Below are positions 29,333 to 37,571 of a stretch of 64,000 nucleotides of DNA, piece by piece. A program made the position numbers and the translations under genes. Numbering within the stretch: the stretch's first letter is position 1; the number at the start of each line of letters is the position of its first letter. The DNA lies in contig NZ_CP133019.1 of assembly GCF_030866805.1 (NCBI RefSeq), forward strand, positions 62,001 through 126,000. The letters are read 5' to 3'. Source of the stretch: Microbacterium terrisoli (lineage in GTDB: Bacteria > Actinomycetota > Actinomycetes > Actinomycetales > Microbacteriaceae). The notes under the pieces are model-generated. The model saw nothing but the letters and a program-made list of their open reading frames with translations. It was not told the DNA's origin and ran no database searches.

Positions 29333-30166
29333 ATGATGACGGTCATCGCGAAGTCCGCGTCCCGCGGATCGATCCGCCGGCGCCACGCACCCGACCGTGC
29401 GCGCCGGTGGATCGGCTCGCTGGGGGGTGTCGTGCTCGTGCTGGTGCTGCTCGAACTGGTCATCCGGCTCGAGATCCTGCCCAGCCGGTTCCTCCCGCCC
29501 CCGACCGTGGTCGTGGCCACGCTCTTCACCGAACTCGGCACCGCGAACGCGTGGTGGGCGACCCTGGACACGCTGCGTGGCTGGGCCATCGGTCTCGGAC
29601 TGGCCGCGCTGATCGCAGTTCCGCTGGGTCTGCTGCTGGGCTCGAGCGAATTCGCCTACCGGGCGACGCGACCTATCGTCGAGTTTCTGCGCCCGGTTCC
29701 CTCGGTCGCCCTCATTCCGCTGGTATTCCTGCTGTTCGGACGCAATCTCGGCGACGGCAAGATCTTCCTGGCCGTGTTCGCCGCGGTCTGGCCGCTGCTG
29801 ATCCAGACCATCTACGGAGTGCGCAACGTGTTGCCTACACAGCTGGACACGGCACGATCGTTCCAGATCCGCCGCCGCGACGTCGCGCTGCACGTCGTGC
29901 TGCCCAGTGCCCTCCCTTACCTTGCCACCGGCGTCCGGATCGCGTCGACAGTGTCATTGATCCTTGTGCTCACCGGCGAGATCGTGATCAACGCGGGCGG
30001 TATCGGTGAGCAGATCAACCTTGCACGCGAGGGCGGTGCGGTAGCGGTGATGTACGCGTTCGTCGTGCTCTCGGGCATCCTCGGCCTGCTGCTGAACACG
30101 ATCTTCGCGCGGCTGGAGCGGCGCCTGCTGCGGTGGCATCCGTCCCAGCGGAGGGCCCAGTCATGA
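29333..30166 (+). CDS. ABC transporter permease 1 (SsuC/TauC-like)
   Basis: The 277-residue inner-membrane protein has about six helices. The coupling loop is QLDTARSFQIRRRDVALHVVLPSALPYLATGVRIA, which binds the ATPase. Two ATGs in tandem (29333 and 29336) are alternative starts. It overlaps permease 2 by ATGA. Two non-identical permeases suggest a heterodimeric channel. Confidence 0.92.
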   Translation: MMTVIAKSASRGSIRRRHAPDRARRWIGSLGGVVLVLVLLELVIRLEILPSRFLPPPTVVVATLFTELGTANAWWATLDTLRGWAIGLGLAALIAVPLGLLLGSSEFAYRATRPIVEFLRPVPSVALIPLVFLLFGRNLGDGKIFLAVFAAVWPLLIQTIYGVRNVLPTQLDTARSFQIRRRDVALHVVLPSALPYLATGVRIASTVSLILVLTGEIVINAGGIGEQINLAREGGAVAVMYAFVVLSGILGLLLNTIFARLERRLLRWHPSQRRAQS

Positions 30167-30936
30167 GGCGGCGCGAGGGGCTGTACATCACCGCCGAGGT
30201 GCTGGTTCCGGTCCTGGTCATCCTCGGTGTGCTGATCTTCACCAACACGGCCGGTGGGTTCTACTTTCCGCCCCTGCAAGAGGTGCTGGTCGCCTTCCAG
30301 AAGAACTGGCTGTTCACGCGGATCCCGTTGGATCTGGTGCCGTCACTTGTGCGCCTGCTCAGCGGGTTTCTGATCGCGGTGCTGATCGGAGTGTTGCTGG
30401 GTGTCCTGCTGGGCAGGGTCGCCTGGTTGCGTCGCCAGACGTCCCCGATCATCGAGTTCCTGCGCGCCATCCCGCCACCAGCATTGCTGCCGTTCACGAT
30501 CCTGGCGATCGGCGTCGACTCGTCGGCGAAGGTGGCACTGATCGCGTTCGTGTGTGTGTGGCCGATCCTGCTGAACACGATGGACGGCGTGGCGGGCATC
30601 GAACCGACGATGGCCGAGACCGCGCAGGTCTACCACATCCCGACCATCGATGCGCTCCTGCACGTGCAACTGCGGGCCGCATCGCCGCAGATCTTCGCCG
30701 GCATGCGCACGGCGCTGCCGCTGGCGATCATCATGATGGTCATCAGCGAGATGGTCGCCTCCACCGACGGGCTGGGCTACTTCGTGCTGCAGGCCCAGCG
30801 CACCTTTGCACTGGCCGACATGTGGTCAGGCATCCTGCTGCTGGGCATTCTCGGCTACCTGCTGAACCTTGTCTTCACCCTCATCGAACGCGGTGTGCTC
30901 GCCTGGCACCGTGGTGCCCGCGCTGCGGCGCAGTGA
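30163..30936 (+). CDS. ABC transporter permease 2 (SsuC/TauC-like)
   Basis: This 257-residue permease resembles permease 1 but is clearly different; it has IEPTMAETAQVYHIPTIDALLHVQLRAASPQIFAGMRTALP as coupling loop and FLRAIPPPALLPFTILAIG in the preceding helix. The ATG overlaps the stop of permease 1 (ATGA), which indicates coupled synthesis at a 1:1 ratio. With the ATPase that follows 10 bases later it completes the importer. Confidence 0.92.
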   Translation: MRRREGLYITAEVLVPVLVILGVLIFTNTAGGFYFPPLQEVLVAFQKNWLFTRIPLDLVPSLVRLLSGFLIAVLIGVLLGVLLGRVAWLRRQTSPIIEFLRAIPPPALLPFTILAIGVDSSAKVALIAFVCVWPILLNTMDGVAGIEPTMAETAQVYHIPTIDALLHVQLRAASPQIFAGMRTALPLAIIMMVISEMVASTDGLGYFVLQAQRTFALADMWSGILLLGILGYLLNLVFTLIERGVLAWHRGARAAAQ

Positions 30937-30946
30937 AAGGAACAAG

Positions 30947-31744
30947 ATGCTGACACTGAACGGCGTGAGCAAGCGTTACGGAGATGCCGGCACAGGCACC
31001 CCGGCCGTCGAAGACCTTTCGTTCACGATCGGCGGTGGCCAGATCGTGACGATCGTGGGTCCGTCCGGGTGCGGCAAGACCACTGTGCTCAAGCTGATGG
31101 CGGGGCTGCTGACACCCACGTCCGGAACCGTCGAGGTCGACGGGCACGTCATCTCAGGGCCGCCGGAGCAGATCGCGCTGGTCTTCCAGGATTACGCCAA
31201 CTCGCTGTATCCGTGGATGACAGTGGCCGACAACGTCGCGTTTCCGCTGCGGCGGCTGAAACTGTCGCGCTCGGCCCGACGAGAACGCGTGGCGCACGCG
31301 CTGCAGTCGGTGGGCTTGGCGGGATTCACCGGCAAGTACCCGTGGCAGCTGTCCGGCGGGATGCAGCAGCGTGTGGCGATCGCACGCGGGCTGGCCTATC
31401 AGCCCGAGATCCTCTTGATGGACGAGCCATTCGGGGCACTGGATGCCCAGACCCGCGCCGATTTGGAAGATCTGGTGATGAAGATCCGGGACGATTTCGA
31501 CGTGACGATCGTGTTCGTCACGCACGACATCGACGAGTCGATCTACCTCGCCGACCGCGTGTTGGTGATGGGGCCCCGGCCGACGTTCATCGACGAGGAC
31601 CTTCCGGTGACGCTGCCCAAGCCGCGTGATCAGCTGCTGACCAAACAGCATGCCGAATTCGGCGAACTGCGCGCGCACCTGTACCGCAACATCAAGGCAT
31701 CCAGCCAGCTGATGGCGCAAACCGGGACAGTTCCCACGACGTGA
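30947..31744 (+). CDS. ABC transporter ATP-binding protein (SsuB/TauB-like)
   Basis: The 265-residue ATPase has GPSGCGKTT (Walker A, about 44-52), VFQDYANSLYPWMTV (Q-loop), LSGGMQQRVAIARG (signature), LLMDEPFGALDAQTR (Walker B) and FVTHDIDES (switch). This arrangement is typical of NitT/TauT importers. AAGGA precedes the ATG. It ends within four bases of the possible GTG start of the LysR gene. Confidence 0.94.
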   Translation: MLTLNGVSKRYGDAGTGTPAVEDLSFTIGGGQIVTIVGPSGCGKTTVLKLMAGLLTPTSGTVEVDGHVISGPPEQIALVFQDYANSLYPWMTVADNVAFPLRRLKLSRSARRERVAHALQSVGLAGFTGKYPWQLSGGMQQRVAIARGLAYQPEILLMDEPFGALDAQTRADLEDLVMKIRDDFDVTIVFVTHDIDESIYLADRVLVMGPRPTFIDEDLPVTLPKPRDQLLTKQHAEFGELRAHLYRNIKASSQLMAQTGTVPTT

Positions 31745-31770
31745 GGGTCCGGGACGGCCAATATGGGGTG

Positions 31771-32700
31771 ATGGACCTCAATCTGCTGCGCACGTTCATG
31801 GCGGTGTATGAGGCGCGCAGCCTGACGGGCGCGGCATCCGCACTGCATGTGACACAGTCCGCAGTCAGTCAGGCGATGAGTCGCCTGCGGCGCGATGTCG
31901 CCGACCAGCTGTTCTATCGATCCGGCCGCGTGATGCTGCCGACGCCATATGCGCAGGAGCTGTTCCCGGTGGTCCGAGACGCGCTCGGCCGTATCGAGAA
32001 CGCCGTCTCCGCACAGGCGTTCGATCCGGCCGCCTCGGGCCGCAGGTTTCGGATCGCACTGTCCGAGCTCGGCGAGATGCACTGGCTGGCCGGGATCGTC
32101 GAGCGGGTCTGCGCGGCGGGTCCCGGGCTGAGCGTGGATGTCTTGAAGCTCGATCCGACCAGCATGGCCGATACGCTCGCGCGCGGGGTGGTGGATGTTG
32201 CAATCAACTCGGCCAATGTGCCAGGCGGATTCCAGACCTGGACGCTGAAGTACGAGCGATATGTCGTCTTGATGGCGGCGGGCAATCCGCTTGCGACAGG
32301 CGAGCTCGACATGGATGCCTATCGGTCGGCACCGCACGCGGTGGTGACCGGCGAGTCGGGACACGTGAACATCGAACGCGCGGTCGAGGCGCACGGTGGC
32401 GCCGGTGATCCGGTCGCGGTGCTGAATCACTTCGCCGCGTTGCCCGCGATGCTGTCGGCGACGAACCTGATCGCGACGATGCCGCAGAGCCTGTCCGCGC
32501 TGTGGGTCCGGGACTGGCCGCTCGTGATGCGCGACCTGCCCTTCGCGCTGGACCCGGTGCAGGTCCGCCTGTACATGCGCTCGGCGCATCAAGAGGCCAG
32601 TTCGCTGCTCTGGTTCCGCGACGTCGTGCTGGCGGCGACCGAAGCGGAATCGGGCTTCGCTCCGGTGCCGTCAGAGCCTGCCTTGCCGGGGCACCCTTAG
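31771..32700 (+). CDS. LysR family transcriptional regulator
   Basis: The 309-residue protein has a LysR winged helix (MDLNLLRTFMAVYEARSLTGAASALHVTQSAVSQAMSRLRRDV) and a substrate-binding effector domain from about residue 90. The start was placed at ATG 31771, where the conserved helix begins, with GGGG upstream; GTG 31741, overlapping the ATPase stop, is possible. LysR regulators are often divergent from their targets, whereas this one ends the operon in the same direction. It likely senses the imported substrate or its product. Confidence 0.9.
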   Translation: MDLNLLRTFMAVYEARSLTGAASALHVTQSAVSQAMSRLRRDVADQLFYRSGRVMLPTPYAQELFPVVRDALGRIENAVSAQAFDPAASGRRFRIALSELGEMHWLAGIVERVCAAGPGLSVDVLKLDPTSMADTLARGVVDVAINSANVPGGFQTWTLKYERYVVLMAAGNPLATGELDMDAYRSAPHAVVTGESGHVNIERAVEAHGGAGDPVAVLNHFAALPAMLSATNLIATMPQSLSALWVRDWPLVMRDLPFALDPVQVRLYMRSAHQEASSLLWFRDVVLAATEAESGFAPVPSEPALPGHP

Positions 32701-33146
32701 CCGGTCTTGCACCTTCGTACCGATGCGCGAGCACGGCGGCGCTCGCTGCGCGCCCGCGTGCTCAGCCCACTCGGGCGGCGGCGCGCCAGGCGAGGACGGT
32801 CCCGACCAGCATCCCCCCGATGACCAGCACGCTGGATCACGAATGCGGTCCGCGCGAACCACGGCACCGCGAGAGCGCCGATCGACGTCGCCACGGCGCC
32901 CATGGCCCCGATGATCGTGACGGGCAGTGCGGCGTGATGTCCCGCCTGCCACGCCTGATCCGACGCGAACAATGACGGGATGCGGATCGCCACGATCGGG
33001 TTGCGTCTGATCACGCCGATCGCGCACAACCACATGAGGACGGCGACCGCGAGCGATGCGCCGGCGAGGATCCAGACAGCGGCCATGGGGCCGACTCTGC
33101 GCCGGGCGATCCAGCCGGGCACACCTGCGGGGATCGTGGGTGACAC
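32697..33146 (-). CDS. SdpI-like membrane protein with probable frameshift
   Basis: This 149-residue frame starts with a membrane helix (WILAGASLAVAVLMWLCAIG), then RNPIVAIRIPSLFASDQAWQAGH, a pattern like SdpI/YfhL proteins, and a second helix. From about residue 104 the frame becomes Arg-rich and loses membrane character. One base on, the other frame reads VLVIGGMLVGTVLAWRAAARVG and stops at 32762-32764, which would supply the missing helix. So one base was probably gained, or two lost, near 32831, unless this is a sequencing error. It overlaps the LysR stop at the far end. Confidence 0.6.
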   Translation of the reverse strand: MSPTIPAGVPGWIARRRVGPMAAVWILAGASLAVAVLMWLCAIGVIRRNPIVAIRIPSLFASDQAWQAGHHAALPVTIIGAMGAVATSIGALAVPWFARTAFVIQRAGHRGDAGRDRPRLARRRPSGLSTRARSERRRARASVRRCKTG

Positions 33147-33207
33147 GCCGGCGAGGGATGCCGCGGCCCGGCGTGTCGGTGAAGATCCCCGCAGCTGTGC
33201 ACGGCCG

Positions 33208-33284
33208 AGCGGGTGAGGATCTCAAGCGGGCAGGCTCGCACGGGCTAGCGGGTGAGGAACTCAGGCGGGCAGGCTCGCACGGGC
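33208..33284. repeat. 39-bp tandem duplication of the sufU 3' end
   Basis: Bases 33208-33245 and 33247-33284 match except two positions. The second copy contains the sufU stop, and the first lies just beyond it. It looks like a small, recent tandem duplication. Confidence 0.8.
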
Positions 33285-33728
33285 GAGCGCATCTTCGAGC
33301 GCGACCCAGGCGAGCATCGCGCACTTCACACGGGCCGTGTACTTCGAGACTCCCGAGAGGGCTGCGGCATCGCCGAAGCGCTCCTCGTCGAGGGGGATCT
33401 CCCCGCGCGAGCGCAGCGCGGTGCGAAAAGCGTCGATGAGACTGGATGCCTCGGCCCGCGGCATCCTGTTCTCCTCTGCCAGGAGCACGGCGAGCATCGA
33501 CGCCGACGCCTGCGAGATGGAACAGCCCTGGCCCTCCCATGTGACATCGCGCACGACGTCGCCGGCATCGCCGGACAGACGCACGCGCAGCGTGATCTCG
33601 TCGCCGCATACCGGGTTGCGCTGGTGCGACTCGGCCGAGCGGCCTTCGGCCTCGGCCAGTCCGAAGCCGTGCGGATGCTTGGAGTGATCGAGGATCAGGT
33701 CCTGGTAGAGCGACTCGAGTCCGCTCAT
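33261..33728 (-). CDS. sufU: Fe-S cluster assembly protein SufU
   Basis: SufU accepts sulfur from SufS and supports iron-sulfur cluster assembly. The 155-residue protein has Cys41 (NPVCGDEI, with Asp43), Cys69 (GQGCSISQAS) and Cys136 (KCAML), the expected zinc/cluster site. The ATG overlaps the sufS stop (ATGA). GGEIPLDEERFGD-like residues typical of the SufU rather than IscU form are present. The other suf genes are not adjacent, so the rest of the machinery is elsewhere. Confidence 0.95.
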   Translation of the reverse strand: MSGLESLYQDLILDHSKHPHGFGLAEAEGRSAESHQRNPVCGDEITLRVRLSGDAGDVVRDVTWEGQGCSISQASASMLAVLLAEENRMPRAEASSLIDAFRTALRSRGEIPLDEERFGDAAALSGVSKYTARVKCAMLAWVALEDALARASLPA

Positions 33729-35014
33729 GCGCCGACTCCGAAGAAGGATCGCACGCCTGAGACGGCGTCGAGGAACGTGTCGATCTCGGCCTCGGTGGTG
33801 AACACCGACGTGCTCGCGCGCACCGAGGCGGTGATGCCGAACCGGCGATGCAGCGGTTGGGCGCAGTGGTGTCCGACACGCACCGCGATGCCGCGGGCAT
33901 CCAGCACCTGGCCCACGTCGTGGGCGTGCACGCCGTCGACGTCGAACGCGCACAGCCCCACGCGCTCGATGGCCGGGTCGCTCGTGTCGCCGAGCAGCCG
34001 GATGCCGTCGATCGCGCGCAACCCGTCGCGCAGGCGCCGCTCCAGCATGCGTTCGCGCTCGTGCACGGCGTCCATGCCGAGGCCGGCGAGATACTGTGCG
34101 GCGGCGGCGAGGCCCACCGCCTGCGACACCGGCTGGGTGCCCGCTTCGAACTTCTGCGGTGCCGGCAGGAACTCGGCGGTCTCGAGGGTGACGGTGGTGA
34201 CCATCGATCCGCCCGTGAGGACCACGGGCAGGGCTTCGAGCACCTCGCTGCGCCCGTACAGCACGCCGATTCCGTACGGGCCCAGCATCTTGTGACCCGA
34301 GAACGCGGCGAGATCCACGCCGAGGGCGGGCAGATCCAGCGCCAGGTGGGGCGCGGACTGACAGGCGTCGAGAACCGTGAGGGCGCCGGCATCCTTCGCC
34401 AGTGCGACCAGGCGCTCGACCGGATTGACGATGCCCAGCACGTTCGAGACGTGCGAGAAGGCCACGACGCGCGTGCGCTCGCCGATCAGCTCGGCGGCGG
34501 CGTCGAGATCGAGCGTGCCGTCATCGTGCACCGGGATGTGGCGCAGGGTCGCGCCGGTGCGCGCGGCCAGCTGCTGCCACGGGATGAGGTTCGCGTGGTG
34601 CTCGGCCTCGGTGACGACGATCTCGTCGCCGGGACGCAATGCGTAGGGGGATGCTGCGGCCCCGGCCACGCTCGCGTTGCCGATCGAGTACGCCACGAGG
34701 TTGAGGGCCGCCGTCGCCCCCGAGGTCCAGACGATGTTCTCGGCAGCCGCACCCACGAAACGGGCCACGTCGGCACGGGCGTCTTCGAACGTGTCGGTCG
34801 CCTCGGCGGCCAGCGTGTGCGCACCGCGATGCACGGCGGCGTTGGCGTGTTCGAGGAACATCCGCTCGGCGTCGAGCACGAAATAGGGCTTCTGGCTGGT
34901 TGCGGCCGAGTCGAGGTACACCAGCGGTGCGCGGTTCACCGACTCGGCGAGGATCGGAAAGTCGGCTCGCACGGCCCGCACGTCGAACGGGGTGGTCTCG
35001 GCCAGAGAACTCAT
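33725..35014 (-). CDS. sufS: cysteine desulfurase SufS
   Basis: This 429-residue PLP enzyme takes sulfur from cysteine for Fe-S clusters. Lys242 (SGHKMLGPYG) binds PLP, EAEHHANLIPW carries the stacking His pair, and Cys384 (GHHCAQP) is the persulfide Cys in the short-loop form typical of SufS. ATG 35014 was chosen because upstream residues are unlike the family. It is cotranscribed with sufU. Divergent transcription starts the secretion module beyond a 112-base gap. Confidence 0.95.
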   Translation of the reverse strand: MSSLAETTPFDVRAVRADFPILAESVNRAPLVYLDSAATSQKPYFVLDAERMFLEHANAAVHRGAHTLAAEATDTFEDARADVARFVGAAAENIVWTSGATAALNLVAYSIGNASVAGAAASPYALRPGDEIVVTEAEHHANLIPWQQLAARTGATLRHIPVHDDGTLDLDAAAELIGERTRVVAFSHVSNVLGIVNPVERLVALAKDAGALTVLDACQSAPHLALDLPALGVDLAAFSGHKMLGPYGIGVLYGRSEVLEALPVVLTGGSMVTTVTLETAEFLPAPQKFEAGTQPVSQAVGLAAAAQYLAGLGMDAVHERERMLERRLRDGLRAIDGIRLLGDTSDPAIERVGLCAFDVDGVHAHDVGQVLDARGIAVRVGHHCAQPLHRRFGITASVRASTSVFTTEAEIDTFLDAVSGVRSFFGVGA

Positions 35015-35126
35015 AGGTTCCAGGCTACGCCGCGGGCGCCGGCCCGGCCCCGGTACGAGGGCTCGAGCGCCCCGCCCTGTGGATAACTTTCGAGGCGCGC
35101 TCGCCGTTTGCGGAAACATCGTCGCC

Positions 35127-35540
35127 ATGTTCGGTGATGCAGATGAGGCGATCGCACGGGTGGAGCAGGACGTGCGCCGTGCGCAGCGGCGTGCGCAGCA
35201 GATGGGGCTGCTGCAGCAGGTGACGGCGGCGACGCGCGGGATGGCGCGGCGAACCGAGGTGACGGTCGAGGTGGATCACACCGGCCGGCTCACCGAGTTG
35301 CGGATCGCAGATTCGGCGCTGAGCCGCGGTGGTGCCGGTGTGGCGCGGCTGATCCTGGAGACCGTGCGGCTGGCACGCCGGGATCTCCAGCGAAACCTGC
35401 TGACCGAAGCGAGCGACCTGCTCGGTGAGGACGACCCGGTGCTCGCGGTGCTGCGTGCGCAACTCGAAACCGAACCTGTCCACTCGGGTGCGGCGCGGGT
35501 CGGTCTGCGGGCACGGCTCGAACCCGAGGTCGTCCGGTGA
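35127..35540 (+). CDS. YbaB/EbfC-like protein of a type VII secretion locus
   Basis: The 137-residue protein has a helix rich in Arg and Gln, a YbaB-like core (VTVEVDHTGRLTELRIADSAL, then LARLILETVRLARRDLQ-like helix), and an acidic tail. Small YbaB-like proteins stand beside WXG100-type secretion partners in many actinobacteria, where they are not the classical nucleoid protein. It begins the four-gene unit and overlaps the next gene by GTGA. Its role may be chaperone or DNA binding; the sequence does not decide. Confidence 0.75.
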   Translation: MFGDADEAIARVEQDVRRAQRRAQQMGLLQQVTAATRGMARRTEVTVEVDHTGRLTELRIADSALSRGGAGVARLILETVRLARRDLQRNLLTEASDLLGEDDPVLAVLRAQLETEPVHSGAARVGLRARLEPEVVR

Positions 35541-35854
35541 GCGCCCGCATCGCGTGGGACTTCGATCTGCTGCGCGACCACGCACGCGCCGTCGTCCGGA
35601 TCGGCGGCGACGTGGAAGAGGCGGCGTCGGCCGTGCGCTCGTTGAGCCTGTCGGGTGGGGCATTCGGCATGCTGTGCTCGTTTCTCGTGCCGCCCGCGGC
35701 GGCGATCACACAGGTGGCGGCGCGGATGATCGACGGCTCGGAGGCGCTGATGCAGCGCACGGGCACTCAGCTGCGCGGGCTGGCCGGCGACGCTGAAGCG
35801 TTCGAGCAGGATGTCGTCGACGCCGTGAAGATCCTCGACGGCGAGCTGGGGTGA
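35537..35854 (+). CDS. small helical T7SS partner protein (EspC/WXG100-like)
   Basis: The 105-residue protein is nearly all helical with a break at a Ser/Gly-rich turn (SLSGGAFGMLCSFLVPPAAA). It ends with a helix EDVVDAVKILDG-like segment, reminiscent of the WXG100/EspC proteins that act as secretion partners. It lacks a clear WxG. A GTG start overlaps the YbaB-like stop, and the toxin gene follows 7 bases later. Position and size suggest it pairs with the N-terminus of the toxin, as known for LXG-associated partners. Confidence 0.65.
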   Translation: MSARIAWDFDLLRDHARAVVRIGGDVEEAASAVRSLSLSGGAFGMLCSFLVPPAAAITQVAARMIDGSEALMQRTGTQLRGLAGDAEAFEQDVVDAVKILDGELG

Positions 35855-35861
35855 TCGGGGC

Positions 35862-37082
35862 ATGACGCTGGTCGCAGATCCGGTCGACGTGACGAGCCCG
35901 TTCTCGGGCGCATTCCTCATCGAGGACGGTCAGTCGCTGGTGGATGCTCTGCAGTCGGGCGATTGGGTGCAGGGCGGTGTTGCGGCCTTCTCGAGCCTGG
36001 TCGACACCGCGGTGGCGGTGATCGACCCGATCGGCACCTTGATCGCGAACGGCTTGGGCTGGGTGCTCGACCACCTCGAGCCGCTGAAGGGGTGGTTGAA
36101 CGACTTCACCGGCGATGCGGGCGAGGTCGAGTCGTTCGCGCAGACCTGGGACAACGTTGCGGCCCGCATGCGCGAATCGGGGCACACGCTGATGCGACGC
36201 GCGGACGACGTGGCCGCCCTGTCGGGCGCGGCCATCGATGCGTACTTGGCTTACGTGGCCGACGCGTCGCGGCACCTGTCTGCGGTGGGGGATTGGGCGG
36301 CCGCGATCGGTGCCGGCATGCGCATCGCGTCGCAGCTCGTGCGCGTCGTGCATGACCTGGTTCGGGATGCCGTCTCTCAGGTGGCAGGCACGGCCATCGC
36401 GGTCGCGGCAGAGACGGCGCTCACGCTCGGGATCGCAGCACCGTTCGCGTTCGGACAGATCGCGGCGCGCGTCGCGTCGGTCGCATCGCGGGTCGGGCAG
36501 GCGATCACCCGACTGCTGCGCGGGCTGAAGGAACTGGTTCGGCTCGTCGGCGAGCTGCGGGCGCTGTTCGCCCGCGGCAGCGCGACGATGGCCCGGATGC
36601 TGCGCGGCGAGGGCAGCGCGGCGTCGGTGGGGCGTGCGCCTGAGGGCGTCGCTTCGATGGTCGGTCGCCGAAGCGGAACGGACCCATGCGAGACACGGTT
36701 TTCTCAGAAGACGGTGTCGTACCGCAAAATCCGAGACGGGGTTGAATACACGTATGACGACATCGTCGAGAGTATGTCGACACGGGGATGGGACGGCGAG
36801 CCAATCGACGTTGTGAAAATGGATGACGGCCGCTTGACCAGCTTGGACAACACTCGACTACGAGCAGCGGTTGAGACCGACACGAGTGTCTCGGCCAACG
36901 TGCACAGACCAGACGATGCACTCACTGCTGATGAGCGGGAGCGGTTCTACTGGCGCGGGAAGACGCCCGACACCTGGGGAGATGCGGTACTCATCCGTAT
37001 CGAGAAGCAAGGCAAGGCCTGGGCCGAGGAATTTCCGAGCGGCTCCTTCGAGCTGCCTCGAGTGACAGGAAGGCCGGAATGA
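35862..37082 (+). CDS. polymorphic toxin: type VII-type N-terminal region fused to a ParB-like C-terminal domain
   Basis: This 406-residue protein has two parts. Residues 1-~265 are helical and Ala/Val-rich, with amphipathic helices and a hydrophobic stretch (about 165-215), probably the secretion and delivery part; Trp96 is in ETWDNVAARM-like context. Residues ~275-406 differ: SYRKIRDGVEYTYDDIVESM, GEPIDVVKMDDG and SLDNTRLRAA follow the ParB N-domain outline (helix, strand, then a D-N-x-R motif in place of GERR). Similar domains occur as toxins in polymorphic systems. GC falls at the junction (about base 36650). It overlaps its probable immunity gene by four bases. No signal peptide was seen. 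Confidence 0.75.
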   Translation: MTLVADPVDVTSPFSGAFLIEDGQSLVDALQSGDWVQGGVAAFSSLVDTAVAVIDPIGTLIANGLGWVLDHLEPLKGWLNDFTGDAGEVESFAQTWDNVAARMRESGHTLMRRADDVAALSGAAIDAYLAYVADASRHLSAVGDWAAAIGAGMRIASQLVRVVHDLVRDAVSQVAGTAIAVAAETALTLGIAAPFAFGQIAARVASVASRVGQAITRLLRGLKELVRLVGELRALFARGSATMARMLRGEGSAASVGRAPEGVASMVGRRSGTDPCETRFSQKTVSYRKIRDGVEYTYDDIVESMSTRGWDGEPIDVVKMDDGRLTSLDNTRLRAAVETDTSVSANVHRPDDALTADERERFYWRGKTPDTWGDAVLIRIEKQGKAWAEEFPSGSFELPRVTGRPE

Positions 37083-37510
37083 GGGAACGTAAACCATCCA
37101 CTATCGAAGAGCGGATAGCCGGATTTGAAGCCGTACGCCCGCCGGGATTCATTGCTCCGAGACGTTTCGAAGAGTTGCTTCGACAGGGGGAGCTGCCCGA
37201 CATCGACCCGTGGTGGTGGCTGATCGAGTTTGATGAGTCGGTCCGGTGGTGGTCGGAGACGATCAAAACGCAGTACCCGTCGCGGCCGCCCCTCGTGCCG
37301 TTCGCCAAGCATGGCGGCACCGATGACGTGTTCTGCTTCGACGGGGCGGATCTATCCGGCAATCCCCGTGTGTTCATCGTGCACACATTCGCCTCACCCG
37401 GGTGGGAGAACCGTGGCTACTGGGACGACTTCGATGTGTTCATGGAGGCGGCAGAAGAAGAGCATGCCGACTGGCTGCGCGAAGAAGCGGAGGATGACAC
37501 GGAAGGCTGA
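37079..37510 (+). CDS. probable SUKH (SMI1/KNR4)-like immunity protein
   Basis: The 143-residue acidic protein has an N-terminal helix, PLVPFAKHGGTDDVFCFDG, and a later VFIVHTFASPGWENRGYWDDFDVFMEAA block, all consistent with SMI1/KNR4-type immunity proteins. Its ATG overlaps the toxin TGA (ATGA), the standard arrangement of a toxin-immunity pair. Base use is less GC-biased than upstream genes, like the toxin C-terminus, suggesting both came together by transfer. Confidence 0.72.
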   Translation: MRERKPSTIEERIAGFEAVRPPGFIAPRRFEELLRQGELPDIDPWWWLIEFDESVRWWSETIKTQYPSRPPLVPFAKHGGTDDVFCFDGADLSGNPRVFIVHTFASPGWENRGYWDDFDVFMEAAEEEHADWLREEAEDDTEG

Positions 37511-37571
37511 GTCGATCTGACCTGTGGACAACTTCCCGGCCGGGTCTGCTCGTTCGGCGAGGATGGATCTC

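Noticed and set aside
32727..32763. Terminator hairpin after the LysR gene
   Set aside because: Arms pair only partly and the sequence is also explained by GC-rich coding shadow.
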